From contig OZ257155.1 in assembly GCA_965279355.1 (NCBI GenBank), positions 3,534,001 to 3,598,000 of the forward strand: 64,000 nt of DNA, given 5' to 3'. Made by a program: the position numbers and the translations under genes. Source of the DNA: G965279355 sp965279355 (GTDB taxonomy: Bacteria; Pseudomonadota; Alphaproteobacteria; CACIAM-22H2). Shown here in pieces: positions 51,359-60,284 of the stretch. Position 1 is the stretch's first letter. The number at the start of each line of letters is the position of its first letter. Below the pieces are notes generated by a model. The model was given only the letters and a program-made list of their open reading frames with translations. It was not told the DNA's origin and ran no database searches.

Positions 51359-52870
51359 TTACCGAACAGTGACGTTCTTCAGATACATCAGCGGAAAGGT
51401 CCGCCGTGTCGGCGTGAAGTCGACATTGGCCTTCATCGAATACACCGCGACCGTGTTCCAGATCGGAATGGTCCCCACGTCCTCATGCAGCGTCTTGACC
51501 GCGGCTTTGGTGAGTTCCGCGCGCTTGGCGCTATCCGGTTCACTCGCCGCCATCTCGAACTGCTTGTCGAACGTGGCATTCTTGTAGAGCGAGAAGGCGG
51601 AGCCGGAGTAATAGGCGACCGACAGTACATCGATAGGATCGAGATTGGCCATCGGCATATGGGCGATCGCGACGTAGTTCACGTTCTCGTCGGTGCGCGA
51701 CTTGCGGACGAGATCCATCATCTGTCCGGAATCCAGCGCCTGCACCTGCGCATTGATGCCGACCTGGCGGAGATAAAGGACGACAGCCTCGGCGGTTTCG
51801 CGGCCACCCTGATAGGTGCCGGCCCAATAGTTGAGCGGCAGGGAGAAGCCGTTGGGGAAGCCGGCCTCGGCGAGCAGGCGCTTCGACAGCGTCGGGTCGA
51901 AGGCGTAGTTCTTGAGATCGGGATCGTAGCCGATCTCACCTTGTGCGAGGCGCGGGGCGCGCGTCGGGATGCCGTTGAACAGACCTTTGACAATGGACTC
52001 GCCGTCGATTGCATGCGCGATCGCCCTGCGGACCCGCGCATCGGCCCAGGGGGTCTTTGGATTCGCGAAGGGGAACTGGATCGACAGCGTTGGATGTACC
52101 GGCACGCCTACGGTCTTGAACCCGGCGCGCTTGAGCTCCTCCACATTGGCGTAGGCCGTGTTCATGATGATGTCGACTTCGCCGGCGCGCAGCTGCGACA
52201 CGCGTGTGGTGTCTTCTCTGGTGATGACGAAGCGCGCCTTCTTCACCTGCGGCTTGTCGCCCCAGTAGCCGTCGAACGCCTCAAGCTCAAGCGATTGGCC
52301 CGGCCGGTAGCTGACAAACTTGTACGGGCCGGTTCCGACGGGCTTGTCGACGAAGTCCTTCTCGCCGACCCGGTCGAAATAGGCCTTGGAGACGATGAAC
52401 AGCGAGCGTCCCGTCAGGAAGCTCGCGTCAAACTGTTTGAACAGGAAGCGGACGGTCTCGTTATCAGGCGATTCCACCTTGTCGAGCAGTCTTCCGCGTC
52501 GCGCGTATTGCGGGTTTTTCTCCATCAACCGCTGATGGCTGAACAGAACGTCCTGTGCCGTCATCTCGTCGCCTGAGTGAAACTTCACGCCGCGCCGCAG
52601 CTTGAATTCGATCATCTTGCCGTCGGCCGACGTGGTCCAGGGCGCCAGGGTCGGTACGACATCGCCGTTGAGGTCGATGCCCCAAAGCGTTTCGACAACA
52701 TTTTCCATCGTCGGACGGACGCTGGGGCTGTCGCGCGTGCTGGTGAGATCCAGTGTCGACGGCTCGTGATTCAGGCCGACGGTAATCGACTGTGCGCCGG
52801 CGCCCGTTGCCAGTCCGGCTGCAAGAATCAGGGCGAGTCCTGTCGCCCTAAGCGAATTCTGCGTCTCCAT
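51359..52870 (-). CDS. ABC transporter substrate-binding protein, family 5 (SBP_bac_5)
   Basis: A 503-residue periplasmic receptor with a signal peptide (1-26, ending TGAGAQ). The SBP_bac_5 signature is LRRGVKFHSGDEMTAQDVLFSHQRLM, preceded by a TLAPWTTSADGKMIEFK segment. The family binds peptides, nickel-chelates, opines or sugars. It is the first gene of the importer operon SBP-C-B-D-F. The neighbouring MarR and dioxygenase genes suggest that the ligand could be an aromatic or sulfonated compound rather than a peptide. Confidence 0.92.
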   Translation of the reverse strand: METQNSLRATGLALILAAGLATGAGAQSITVGLNHEPSTLDLTSTRDSPSVRPTMENVVETLWGIDLNGDVVPTLAPWTTSADGKMIEFKLRRGVKFHSGDEMTAQDVLFSHQRLMEKNPQYARRGRLLDKVESPDNETVRFLFKQFDASFLTGRSLFIVSKAYFDRVGEKDFVDKPVGTGPYKFVSYRPGQSLELEAFDGYWGDKPQVKKARFVITREDTTRVSQLRAGEVDIIMNTAYANVEELKRAGFKTVGVPVHPTLSIQFPFANPKTPWADARVRRAIAHAIDGESIVKGLFNGIPTRAPRLAQGEIGYDPDLKNYAFDPTLSKRLLAEAGFPNGFSLPLNYWAGTYQGGRETAEAVVLYLRQVGINAQVQALDSGQMMDLVRKSRTDENVNYVAIAHMPMANLDPIDVLSVAYYSGSAFSLYKNATFDKQFEMAASEPDSAKRAELTKAAVKTLHEDVGTIPIWNTVAVYSMKANVDFTPTRRTFPLMYLKNVTVR

Positions 52871-52922
52871 CTGTCCCTCCCTGTATCTGTCTTGTTTTTA
52901 AGCAGGCGACGATCGTCCGAAC

Positions 52923-53465
52923 TCAGTCTGGCGCCGGATCGTCGAAGTTTTCAAGAATTCCGACTGTCTTGCGCAGCAGGACAAGCAGGCGCCCGCGCTC
53001 CACCGGCGAAAGCCGATCCAGCATGCGCATCTGTGCCCGGCGGGCATCCGGCATGACCTTGGAAATGACCGCGCGCCCGCGCGGCGTGATGGTGATTATC
53101 CGCGCGTTGCGGCGCTGGCGCGGATCGTTGGCGGCGGCGTCTTCCCATGTGACCCAGCCGCGGGCGACCAGTGTCCGCAGGGTCAGACTGATCTGCGCCT
53201 TGTCGATGGTCGAGAGCTGCACGATCGCGCTGTAGCTCGTCGGCGAGAATTCCGCGATCGAGTTGAGCACGCGCCACTCCGGCAGGCTGATCTTCGCCCG
53301 CTCCAGATACAGGGGCAGCAGCTTCGTCTTGGCGAGCGCGCCAAGGCGGGTGAGCAGGAAGCTCGGGAAATCAGTGACCTGAAGCCGCTCTCCGTTGCGA
53401 CCCGGATCCTGCCAGGTCGAACCGCCCAGTAGCGGCTCGGCGGCGCTTTTGCGTCTGGCTTTCAT
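52923..53465 (-). CDS. MarR-family transcriptional regulator
   Basis: A 180-residue winged-helix regulator. The core is LPEWRVLNSIAEFSPTSYSAIVQLSTIDKAQISLTLRTLVARGWVTWED, with the wing RNARIITITPRGRAV. The start is placed at 53465 (MKARRKSAAEP); the longer frame lacks family-like sequence. It is divergent from the dioxygenase gene and upstream of the importer operon, which lies beyond it on the same strand. A palindrome in the gap is a candidate operator. Confidence 0.85.
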   Translation of the reverse strand: MKARRKSAAEPLLGGSTWQDPGRNGERLQVTDFPSFLLTRLGALAKTKLLPLYLERAKISLPEWRVLNSIAEFSPTSYSAIVQLSTIDKAQISLTLRTLVARGWVTWEDAAANDPRQRRNARIITITPRGRAVISKVMPDARRAQMRMLDRLSPVERGRLLVLLRKTVGILENFDDPAPD

Positions 53466-53506
53466 CCCAATGGCTCGTTCCACTTGCCTGTTTTGTGAGG
53501 CTGATT

Positions 53507-53522
53507 GGTTGTGTTGACAACC
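53507..53522. promoter_or_regulatory. Candidate MarR operator and dioxygenase -35 box
   Basis: GGTTGT-N4-ACAACC is a perfect inverted repeat lying between the MarR gene and the dioxygenase gene. It overlaps TTGACA (53514-53519), a consensus -35 on the plus strand, so binding would block the dioxygenase promoter. Confidence 0.6.
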
Positions 53523-53603
53523 ATACAAACCTAGGCGCATTTTTGCGCGAAATCGGCGGTTCCGGCAATTGAATTCTCAGCCGTGCCGCTTAGGGAGGTT
53601 GCC

Positions 53604-54521
53604 ATGGCCATTGCAGCGCGCGCAGAAGCCCCTATCGGAACGATCGTCGCGGGGCGGCCGATGCCGGAATTCCGCCGTATCCGCGTCACGCCGATGACGG
53701 GCGCCTGCGGAGCCGAGATCGAGGGTGTCGATCTGCGGCAGCCGATTGACGAGGCAACGCTTTCTGAGATCATGCTCGCCTTCGAGCATTTCCTGGTCAT
53801 CGTCTTCAAGGGACAGGACATCACGCCGGAGCAGCACAAGGCGTTTTCGCGGGCCTTCGGCGAGATCACCGAACTGCCACAGGCGCCGATCTATCCCGGC
53901 CATCAGGACATGCAGGAAGTGCGGCGCGAGGCGCACGAGCCGGTGTCGGTTGTGCCATTCGAGCGGTTTCATACCGACAGCCCGTTCCTGCCGGGACCGC
54001 CGCGCTGCATCATCATGCGCGCCCTCGACGTGCCGAAATATGGCGGCGATACGGCTTTCGCCAATATGTATCTTGCCTACGACATGCTGTCGGACGGTCT
54101 GAAGAAGATCGTGGACGATCTGCGGGTCGTCTACACGGCGCGGGATCTGTGGTCGAAGAATGCCAAGCTCGACAAGGACAAGCAGCTACGCCTGCGCGAG
54201 ACGCATTCCTTTACGGACGATGAGCTGGAGAGCACGCATCCGGCCGTCCGCCGGCATCCCCGCACCGGCCGCAAGGCACTTTATGTGACGTCAGCCTATT
54301 TCAAGCGCTTCGAGGGATGGAACGAGGCCGATAGCCGCGCGCTGATGGACTACCTCGTCAAATTTCCCGAGCGGCTGGATGTGCATTGCCGCGTGCGCTG
54401 GGAACCCGACACGCTGATCGTCTGGGACAACCGGTTCCTGCAGCACCGGGGCATTCATGACTACGAGAACGAGCGCCGGCACCTGATCCGGACGACGATT
54501 CTTGGCGAACGCCCCGCCTGA
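53604..54521 (+). CDS. TauD/TfdA-family Fe(II)/2-oxoglutarate dioxygenase
   Basis: A 305-residue dioxygenase hydroxylating its substrate with 2-oxoglutarate and O2. The iron triad is His123 and Asp125 (FHTDSPFLPG) with His281 (NRFLQHRG), and Arg292 or Arg296 binds 2-oxoglutarate. The family includes taurine, 2,4-D and related compound oxygenases; the substrate is not deducible. The start at 53604 has GGGAGG in front. It is divergent from MarR, and the DUF3237 gene converges on it. Confidence 0.92.
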   Translation: MAIAARAEAPIGTIVAGRPMPEFRRIRVTPMTGACGAEIEGVDLRQPIDEATLSEIMLAFEHFLVIVFKGQDITPEQHKAFSRAFGEITELPQAPIYPGHQDMQEVRREAHEPVSVVPFERFHTDSPFLPGPPRCIIMRALDVPKYGGDTAFANMYLAYDMLSDGLKKIVDDLRVVYTARDLWSKNAKLDKDKQLRLRETHSFTDDELESTHPAVRRHPRTGRKALYVTSAYFKRFEGWNEADSRALMDYLVKFPERLDVHCRVRWEPDTLIVWDNRFLQHRGIHDYENERRHLIRTTILGERPA

Positions 54522-54524
54522 AAC

Positions 54525-55040
54525 TCAGAGCAGCTGGTAGTACCAGAGATACAGAAGTTCCGGGTGGCGCTCGCCGATGCCGATGAAAACATGGCGCGTC
54601 AGCCAGTCATATTTGCCGACCGGCGCCTCGAACACGGAGTAGGTGCGGAAATAGTATTGATGCGCGTCGATGAGCTCGGTCATCAGGCGCGGCTTCAGCT
54701 CCGGCGGAATGACGCGATAGCCGGTGTTGCGGATGTTGATCAGCACGCCGTCGTCGGTTTCCATCGAGTAGCGCGCATCGATTGAGTCGACGCCATCGGG
54801 GCGGATCAGCGGCCATTCGGTGCCGCCCGGCAGGATCTTCGCCTTCAGGCGCGGCCCTTCGGCATCGCCGCCCGCGACGCCGACGCTCAGCCGCACGCCG
54901 CCGCCATGAAGATCGCCCAGCCGCCGCGCCGGAACCGTCTGGACCCGCGTCTGAAACGCGAACTCCAGCTGCGGCTTCATATCCGGCAGCCATATCGGAC
55001 GGTGTTTGTCCGTAAGCGTGATCGGTGCGACTTCAGCCAT
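54525..55040 (-). CDS. DUF3237 domain protein
   Basis: A 171-residue protein with the DUF3237 pattern: LEFAFQTRVQTVPARRLGD at the start, ILPGGTEWPLIRPDGVDSIDARYSMETDDGVLI in the middle and YRVIPPELKPRL near the end. The family is a small beta-barrel of unknown function, often near aromatic-degradation or regulator genes. It converges on the dioxygenase gene with a three-base gap. Confidence 0.82.
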   Translation of the reverse strand: MAEVAPITLTDKHRPIWLPDMKPQLEFAFQTRVQTVPARRLGDLHGGGVRLSVGVAGGDAEGPRLKAKILPGGTEWPLIRPDGVDSIDARYSMETDDGVLINIRNTGYRVIPPELKPRLMTELIDAHQYYFRTYSVFEAPVGKYDWLTRHVFIGIGERHPELLYLWYYQLL

Positions 55041-55115
55041 CGTCTTATCCTCCCGGGATGATCAGGAGGAGTGTTAGCGCATCGCGATTGCGTCGGCACG
55101 CAAATTTCACGCAAA

Positions 55116-55147
55116 GAAAAACCGCCCGCACCTTACGGCGCGGGCGG
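55116..55147 (-). terminator. Rho-independent terminator of the GH16 gene
   Basis: On the minus strand CCGCCCGC pairs with GCGGGCGG (8 bp) around a ten-base loop and is followed by TTTTTCTTTG. It begins about 22 bases after the stop of the glycanase gene. Confidence 0.85.
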
Positions 55148-55168
55148 CTTCTCATTCTCTAGCGACAG

Positions 55169-58100
55169 TTAGGCAACGTAGCTGAGATTAATGCTGCTCG
55201 GCAGGGTGACGCCCGTGAGGGTGACGCCGGCGCCGCCGCCGAAGTCGAGCAGGGTGTTGCCGTTCGAGGCCGTGATTGTCACGGCACCCGAAGCGATGCC
55301 CTTCAATTCCAGCCGGTCCTGGCTCGCGTTGAAGTCGCTGATCGTTGCATGCGCCCCGGCGAGGAAGTTGAACACATCGGCACCAGCACCGCCGGTCAGC
55401 GTCACTGCGCCGGTCGTCTGCGTGTCGATGCGGTCATCGCCGTCACCGCCGTTGACCGTGCCCAGGGATTGGGCGGCGATCGTCAGGGTGTCGTTGCCGG
55501 CACCGCCCATGATCTCCGTCCGGCCCAGAGCGTCGCCCGAGAACAGCACCGTGTCGTTGCCGTCTCCCGCCGCGATCTTGACCGTGTTGTCGGCCAGGCT
55601 GTTGCTGTAGCCGTAGACCTGGATGTTGTCATCGCCGCCGCCGGTCGACACGTTGCCGCGCTTGACCCCGGTCACCATGACGGTGTCGGCGCCGTCGCCC
55701 GTCGTGAGCTCCGCATCGACGAAGTTCTCGACCGTCAGCTTGCCGCTCGCCGTCGTGTTGACGATGGCATTCTTCACGTCGTTCCAGGCGCCGTTGTTCT
55801 TGACGGTCATGCCGCCGGTGGCGTCGTACGACACCGTGACATTGGCCGTCGAGACGGCACCGGACAGGTCCATCTGTGCTGCGTTGTAAGTCGCCGATGT
55901 CCCGTTGGCAGTGACGTTGGCGGTGAAGCTGTCCGACGTGTCGAGGGCGACGATGCCGTTGGTCAGAATCGCCTTGAACATGCTGGACGCTTCCGTCGCT
56001 GGTCCGTTGGTCACCGGGGGCGTCGTCGGCGCGGTGCCGACATTGGAGAACACCGCGGCGTTCTGGTCATGCGACCAGACCCGGACGTAGTCGATCTTGT
56101 ACTGCGTCTTCGTCCAGTCGGTGGTGGCGTCGGGCGAGCCCGGCCAGTTTCCGCCGACCGCGAGGTTGAGCAGCATGTACATCGGCTTGTGCATGTCGCT
56201 TGGCGTATTGCGCGAGAACACCGCCTGGCCGTCGAAGTAGAAGGTGATCTTCTGCGCCGTCCAGTCCACGCCGTAGGTGTGGAAGCTCTTGGACAGGTCG
56301 ACACCCGTGTTGGTGCCGGTGCCGGCATTGCCGTCCTTGGTGTGCAGGGTGGTGTAGAGCGTGGTCGGCTGGTTGCCGATGTACTCCATGATGTCGATTT
56401 CCGGCGGCCACGACTTGTCGGTCGCCAGCATCCAGAAGGCCGGCCAGATGCCCTTGCCGGCCGCCATCTGCGCCCGCATTTCGAAATAGCCGTATTGCTG
56501 GCTGAACGAGCCCGCGGTGGTCAGCTCGCCCGAGATGTAGTTGTAGCCATAGAGCGCCGGTTTGGCCCAATCCGGCGTCTTGCTCGCCGTGATCGTGACG
56601 ACGCCGTCCTGCACCGAGAACGGGTTGAGGCCGAGACCCTTGTAGTCAGCGTCCACGTACCACTGCAGCTCGCCATTGCTTGAGAGCGTGCGGTTACCCC
56701 AGCCATCCCAAGTCTGCCAGATGTTGCCGGCACTCGCCGCCGTTCCCGTCCGCAGGCTGAGGCTGTTGAACTCCTCATCGAAGGTCAGCTTCATGCCGGT
56801 GAGCGGCGCGTTCGGCGACGGCAGTGTCGGGGCTGGTGCCGGGGTTGGCGTCGGCGCGGGCTCCGGCGTCGGTGTCGGATCCGGGACCGGTACCGGATCC
56901 GGTGTCGGCTCCGGAACCGGCTGCGGCCACGACGTACCGTCTGCGAAGGTGATGGCAAGCGTGCTCTGGGTGATCGTCGCACCGGTGAGCATGATGCTGG
57001 CGCCGTTGCCGAGGTTGATGCGCGTACCATTGCTCTCGGCCGATAGCGTAACGCCGGAGGCGCTGACGCCGCTCAGCGTGATTTTATCTTCCGCCTGATT
57101 GAAGTCGGTGATGGTGGCGCGGACGTCCTTGGCCATCTTGTAGATGTCGGACCCCGCACCGCCGGTCAGAGTCACCGCCGCGGCGCCGGAGGCCGTGAGC
57201 GTGTCGTTGCCGGCGCCACCCATGATCGTCGCCTTGGTATTGGCGGCGCCCGAGAAGGCGATGCTGTCATTGCCGTCGCCGGTGGCGATGGACATGACGT
57301 TCTCTTCTGTGGCGTTGCTGAAGGCGCTGACCGTGACAGTGTCGTTGCCGGTGCCGGTCGTGATCGCGCCGCGCTTGGCATCGGTCACCTTGACCGTGCT
57401 GTCGCCGCCGTTGCCCAGCGTCACGCGGGCATCGACGAAATTGTTGATCGTCACGCTGCCGTTGGAGGCGTGATTGATGATGGCGTTGCGCACCGAGCTC
57501 CAGGCGGCGTTGTTCTTCACCGTGACGCCACTGCTGGCGTCATAGGCGACGGTCACGCTCGCCGACGAATCCGTGCCGGAAAGCTTCATCTGGGTGCTGT
57601 TGTAGGTGGTCGACGTGCCTGCGACCGTGACGCCTGGCTTGAAGCTGGACGTCATATCCAGCGCGTTCATGCCGTTGGTCAGCGTGACCGCAGGCCCGGT
57701 GCCGATGGTCGGAGCGGGTGTTGGCGTGGGTGTCGGGGTCGGTGTTGTCGTCGGGATGCTGGTCGCCGCTTCGACGACGATGTTGGCTGATGTGATTTGG
57801 GCGACCGTCTTGCCTTCGATCATCACAAACTGGTTGTTGCCGAGATCGATCCGCACATCGCTACCGACTTGGGTCATCTTCGACTGGACCCCGGCGAAGC
57901 CCTGCAGGCCGTAGCCGAGCAGGTCGATCTTGTCGATTTTGGTGCCGGTCGTCTTGAACCCGGTTACCCAGGTGACGCTGCCCGCCTGTTTGGTCGCCAC
58001 GAACACGTTGGCGCCGCTGCCGGACTGCAGAACGTCGTTGCCGCCGCCGGTGATGACGCGGTTGTCGCCGTCCTTGGCGATGATGAGGTTGTTGCCGCTG

Positions 58101-58399
58101 TTGCCGGTGCCGGTGTTCTTGCCGGTGCCGAGCAGATAGAGGTTCTCGAGATTGGCTGACAGCGCGTAGCTGCCCCAGGTCTTGACGGTGTCGCGCCCGC
58201 CGCCCGCCGCCTCGACGATCTTCGTCGTGTGGTCGTAGACGGTGTACCAGTCATCGCCGCCGCCGCCCGCCAGCGTCACATTGGACGCCAGCGCCTGCAA
58301 TTCATCTGCGCCGCTTGTGCCTGTCAATGTGGAGCCAGTCTTCTTGGTGGTGGAGAGCTTGGTGGTAGATGCGCTCTTCGCGTAAATGGGTGCAGCCAT
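55169..58399 (-). CDS. Secreted GH16 beta-glycanase with duplicated RTX-like modules
   Basis: A 1076-residue protein without a Sec signal. An N-terminal RTX-type region (25-210, GGGGDDWY, GGGNDVLQSG) is followed by a Pro/Thr linker (216-231), module A (237-494), a second Pro-rich linker (495-530), a GH16 domain (536-778) with Glu667, Asp669 and Glu672 in PPEIDIMEYIG, and module B (809-1070), a homologue of A. Both modules contain RTX-like GGAGNDTL stretches. GH16 enzymes cleave beta-1,3/1,4-glucans and related glycans. Type I secretion is expected, but no exporter is in the window. Similar proteins are the rhizobial ExsH/EglC enzymes. Confidence 0.93.
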   Translation of the reverse strand: MAAPIYAKSASTTKLSTTKKTGSTLTGTSGADELQALASNVTLAGGGGDDWYTVYDHTTKIVEAAGGGRDTVKTWGSYALSANLENLYLLGTGKNTGTGNSGNNLIIAKDGDNRVITGGGNDVLQSGSGANVFVATKQAGSVTWVTGFKTTGTKIDKIDLLGYGLQGFAGVQSKMTQVGSDVRIDLGNNQFVMIEGKTVAQITSANIVVEAATSIPTTTPTPTPTPTPAPTIGTGPAVTLTNGMNALDMTSSFKPGVTVAGTSTTYNSTQMKLSGTDSSASVTVAYDASSGVTVKNNAAWSSVRNAIINHASNGSVTINNFVDARVTLGNGGDSTVKVTDAKRGAITTGTGNDTVTVSAFSNATEENVMSIATGDGNDSIAFSGAANTKATIMGGAGNDTLTASGAAAVTLTGGAGSDIYKMAKDVRATITDFNQAEDKITLSGVSASGVTLSAESNGTRINLGNGASIMLTGATITQSTLAITFADGTSWPQPVPEPTPDPVPVPDPTPTPEPAPTPTPAPAPTLPSPNAPLTGMKLTFDEEFNSLSLRTGTAASAGNIWQTWDGWGNRTLSSNGELQWYVDADYKGLGLNPFSVQDGVVTITASKTPDWAKPALYGYNYISGELTTAGSFSQQYGYFEMRAQMAAGKGIWPAFWMLATDKSWPPEIDIMEYIGNQPTTLYTTLHTKDGNAGTGTNTGVDLSKSFHTYGVDWTAQKITFYFDGQAVFSRNTPSDMHKPMYMLLNLAVGGNWPGSPDATTDWTKTQYKIDYVRVWSHDQNAAVFSNVGTAPTTPPVTNGPATEASSMFKAILTNGIVALDTSDSFTANVTANGTSATYNAAQMDLSGAVSTANVTVSYDATGGMTVKNNGAWNDVKNAIVNTTASGKLTVENFVDAELTTGDGADTVMVTGVKRGNVSTGGGDDNIQVYGYSNSLADNTVKIAAGDGNDTVLFSGDALGRTEIMGGAGNDTLTIAAQSLGTVNGGDGDDRIDTQTTGAVTLTGGAGADVFNFLAGAHATISDFNASQDRLELKGIASGAVTITASNGNTLLDFGGGAGVTLTGVTLPSSINLSYVA

Positions 58400-58724
58400 G
58401 ACAATGGTCCTCGTTCAAATGAAGATCGATGTCATGAACGGTATGAGCGGTTCCGACATCGACGATGTACCGATCTACCGTTTAGAAAAAAATCGACGTG
58501 AAACGGGTGCGCAAACGCACTCGATCGCGCAATCACCAGGAAAAATTTTCTCAGTGCGCAATCGACATCAAACAGAAGCGGCAAAAATTTCCGCTAAAGT
58601 GAATAAAGCGTTACGACTAACGCGCGTTTAAGGCAGCAATGACGCGGTTAATGACGTGCGAATCGATTCTGAAAATCGCGACTCGAATCAAGTCGTGCAG
58701 CGGTAAGGGAAAATCCCGGCACAG
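58400..58724. other. Gene-free 325-bp region upstream of the glycanase gene
   Basis: I see no gene here. The segment is more AT-rich than its surroundings (A runs at 58486-58492, 58541-58546 and 58584-58589), and presumably holds the promoter and long leader of the glycanase gene on the minus strand. No clean palindrome or riboswitch-like fold was recognised. Confidence 0.4.
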
Positions 58725-58758
58725 AAAAAACGGCCGCGGCATCTGATACCGCGGCCGT
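58725..58758 (-). terminator. Rho-independent terminator of wrbA
   Basis: CGGCCGCGG (58731-58739) and CCGCGGCCG (58749-58757) form a 9-bp stem, and on the minus strand TTTTTT (58725-58730) follows. It ends the pirin-wrbA transcription unit. Confidence 0.85.
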
Positions 58759-58782
58759 GGTTAACGTGAGGCGTTATTGGCT

Positions 58783-59379
58783 TCAGCGTAGCTTCGCGGC
58801 AATCGTCGCGACGTGCTTGCCCTGGAAGCGCGCGCCGTCGAGTTCGATGGCGGACGGCTGACGCGAGCCGTTGCCGTCGGCGATAGTCGAGGCGCCGTAC
58901 GGCGAGTTCCCCATGACTTCGCCGACACCCATCTGTCCCTGGAAGGCATAGGGCAGACCGACGATCACCATGCCGAGATGCAGCAGCACCGGGTGGAAGG
59001 TGAGGATGGTCGATTCCTGTCCGCCATGTTGGGTGGCCGTCGAGGTGAAGACCGAGCCGACCTTGCCGACCAGCTTGCCCTGCATCCACAGGCCACCGGC
59101 CTGATCGAGGAAGTTCTTCATCTGCGCCGTCATGTTGCCGAAGCGGGTCGGCGTGCCGAAGATAATGGCGTCGTAGTCAGCCAACTCGGCGACCGTGGCG
59201 ATGGGCGCCTTCTGGTCAAGCTTGAAGCCGGACTTCTTCGCGACGTCTTCCGGCACGAGCTCCGGCACCCGCTTGATGACGGCCTCGGCGCCGGCCTGTC
59301 GCACACCCTCAGCGACGGCATTCGCCATCGTCTCGATATGGCCGTAGGACGAATAATAGAGAACGAGAACTTTGGTCAT
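58783..59379 (-). CDS. wrbA: WrbA, NAD(P)H:quinone oxidoreductase
   Basis: A 198-residue flavodoxin-like quinone reductase. The FMN phosphate loop is VLYYSSYGHIETMANAVAEG, FGTPTRFGNMTAQMKNFLDQAGGLW and TSTATQHGGQESTILTFH are the conserved WrbA blocks, and the ending GKHVATIAAKL is typical. It reduces quinones by two electrons and limits oxidative stress. It follows the pirin gene on the same strand, and both are divergent from a LysR gene. Confidence 0.95.
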   Translation of the reverse strand: MTKVLVLYYSSYGHIETMANAVAEGVRQAGAEAVIKRVPELVPEDVAKKSGFKLDQKAPIATVAELADYDAIIFGTPTRFGNMTAQMKNFLDQAGGLWMQGKLVGKVGSVFTSTATQHGGQESTILTFHPVLLHLGMVIVGLPYAFQGQMGVGEVMGNSPYGASTIADGNGSRQPSAIELDGARFQGKHVATIAAKLR

Positions 59380-59423
59380 GGTCGTGTCCTTGTCGGTGTT
59401 CTGTTGCGTGTCTGTGTCGAGGG

Positions 59424-60125
59424 TTACGGGAGATCGAAGACGAGGACTTCCGCGCCATCGGCGTCGGCCTTGATCGTCACCTTGCTCTCCGCCTTCAGTG
59501 CGATGCCGTCGCCGGCTTGCACCTGCTCGCCGTTCACCGTGGCCTTGCCGCGCGCCACCTGGACCCAGCCATTACGGCCGGGCTTGAAGCCATGCGCGAC
59601 CTCTTCGCCGGTGTTGAGCAGCGTCGCGTAGAGATCGACGTCCTGATGGATCACAAGCGACCCGTCGCGGCCGTCCTTCGATCCGACCAGCCGGAGCTTT
59701 CCGCGCTTCTCCGCGTCGGTGAACGCCTTCTGGTCGTAGCGCGGCGCAATGCCGTCCTTGTCCGGGATCACCCAGATCTGCAGGAAATGCACCGGCTTCT
59801 CGCCCGAGTGATTGAACTCGCTGTGGCGGATGCCGGTGCCGGCCGACATGATCTGCACGTCACCGGGACGGATGACGGACCCGGTCCCGATGCTGTCCTT
59901 GTGCTCCAGCGCGCCGTCGAGAACATAGGAGATGATCTCCATGTCGCGATGGCCGTGCGTAGGGAAACCCGCACCCGGCTTCACGCGATCCTCGTTGATC
60001 ACGCGCAGCGGGCCGAAGCCCATGAAATCGGGATCGTGGTAGTGGCCGAACGAGAAGGTGTGCTTGCTGTCCAGCCAGTCGATCTTCGCCGCACCACGGT
60101 CTTCTGCGTATCTGACGTCCAACAT
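59424..60125 (-). CDS. Pirin-family protein (YhhW-like quercetinase)
   Basis: A 233-residue bicupin. The metal ligands His57, His59, His101 and Glu103 (FPTHGHRDMEI and HSEFNHS) occur at the same positions as in E. coli YhhW, a quercetin 2,3-dioxygenase. The start at 60125 is chosen because AAAGGAG precedes it and the alignment begins here; the frame to 60272 is noncoding-like. It is cotranscribed with wrbA and divergent from a LysR gene that probably responds to electrophiles or flavonoids. Confidence 0.93.
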   Translation of the reverse strand: MLDVRYAEDRGAAKIDWLDSKHTFSFGHYHDPDFMGFGPLRVINEDRVKPGAGFPTHGHRDMEIISYVLDGALEHKDSIGTGSVIRPGDVQIMSAGTGIRHSEFNHSGEKPVHFLQIWVIPDKDGIAPRYDQKAFTDAEKRGKLRLVGSKDGRDGSLVIHQDVDLYATLLNTGEEVAHGFKPGRNGWVQVARGKATVNGEQVQAGDGIALKAESKVTIKADADGAEVLVFDLP

Positions 60126-60214
60126 GATCGTGCTCCTTTCGGAAAGAGTTGCAGTGTTGGGAGTGAATATGAGCGGTTCCAGCGAACGAACAATCCGCCC
60201 GGATGGAACAGCTC

Positions 60215-60233
60215 TGTCCACAATTTGTGGACA
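60215..60233. promoter_or_regulatory. Perfect 19-bp palindrome between pirin and LysR genes
   Basis: TGTCCACAA-T-TTGTGGACA, a perfect inverted repeat 51 bp from the LysR start and 89 bp from the pirin start. Its strength and position make it the likely operator of the divergent LysR protein. Confidence 0.7.
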
Positions 60234-60284
60234 ATAACTTACTGAAAATACTAAATTCATGGCTGAAACCACGGGAAGTCAGGC

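Noticed and set aside
55349..56683. A 444-codon open frame opposite the GH16 gene
   Set aside because: Antisense to a well-supported secreted enzyme, and its Arg/Val/His-rich sequence is a shadow.
56820..56935. Repetitive GGTGTCGG/CCGGTACCGG-like DNA, possible CRISPR or tandem repeat
   Set aside because: It encodes the Pro/Thr-rich linker of the glycanase in frame; repeats are short, unequal and without spacers.
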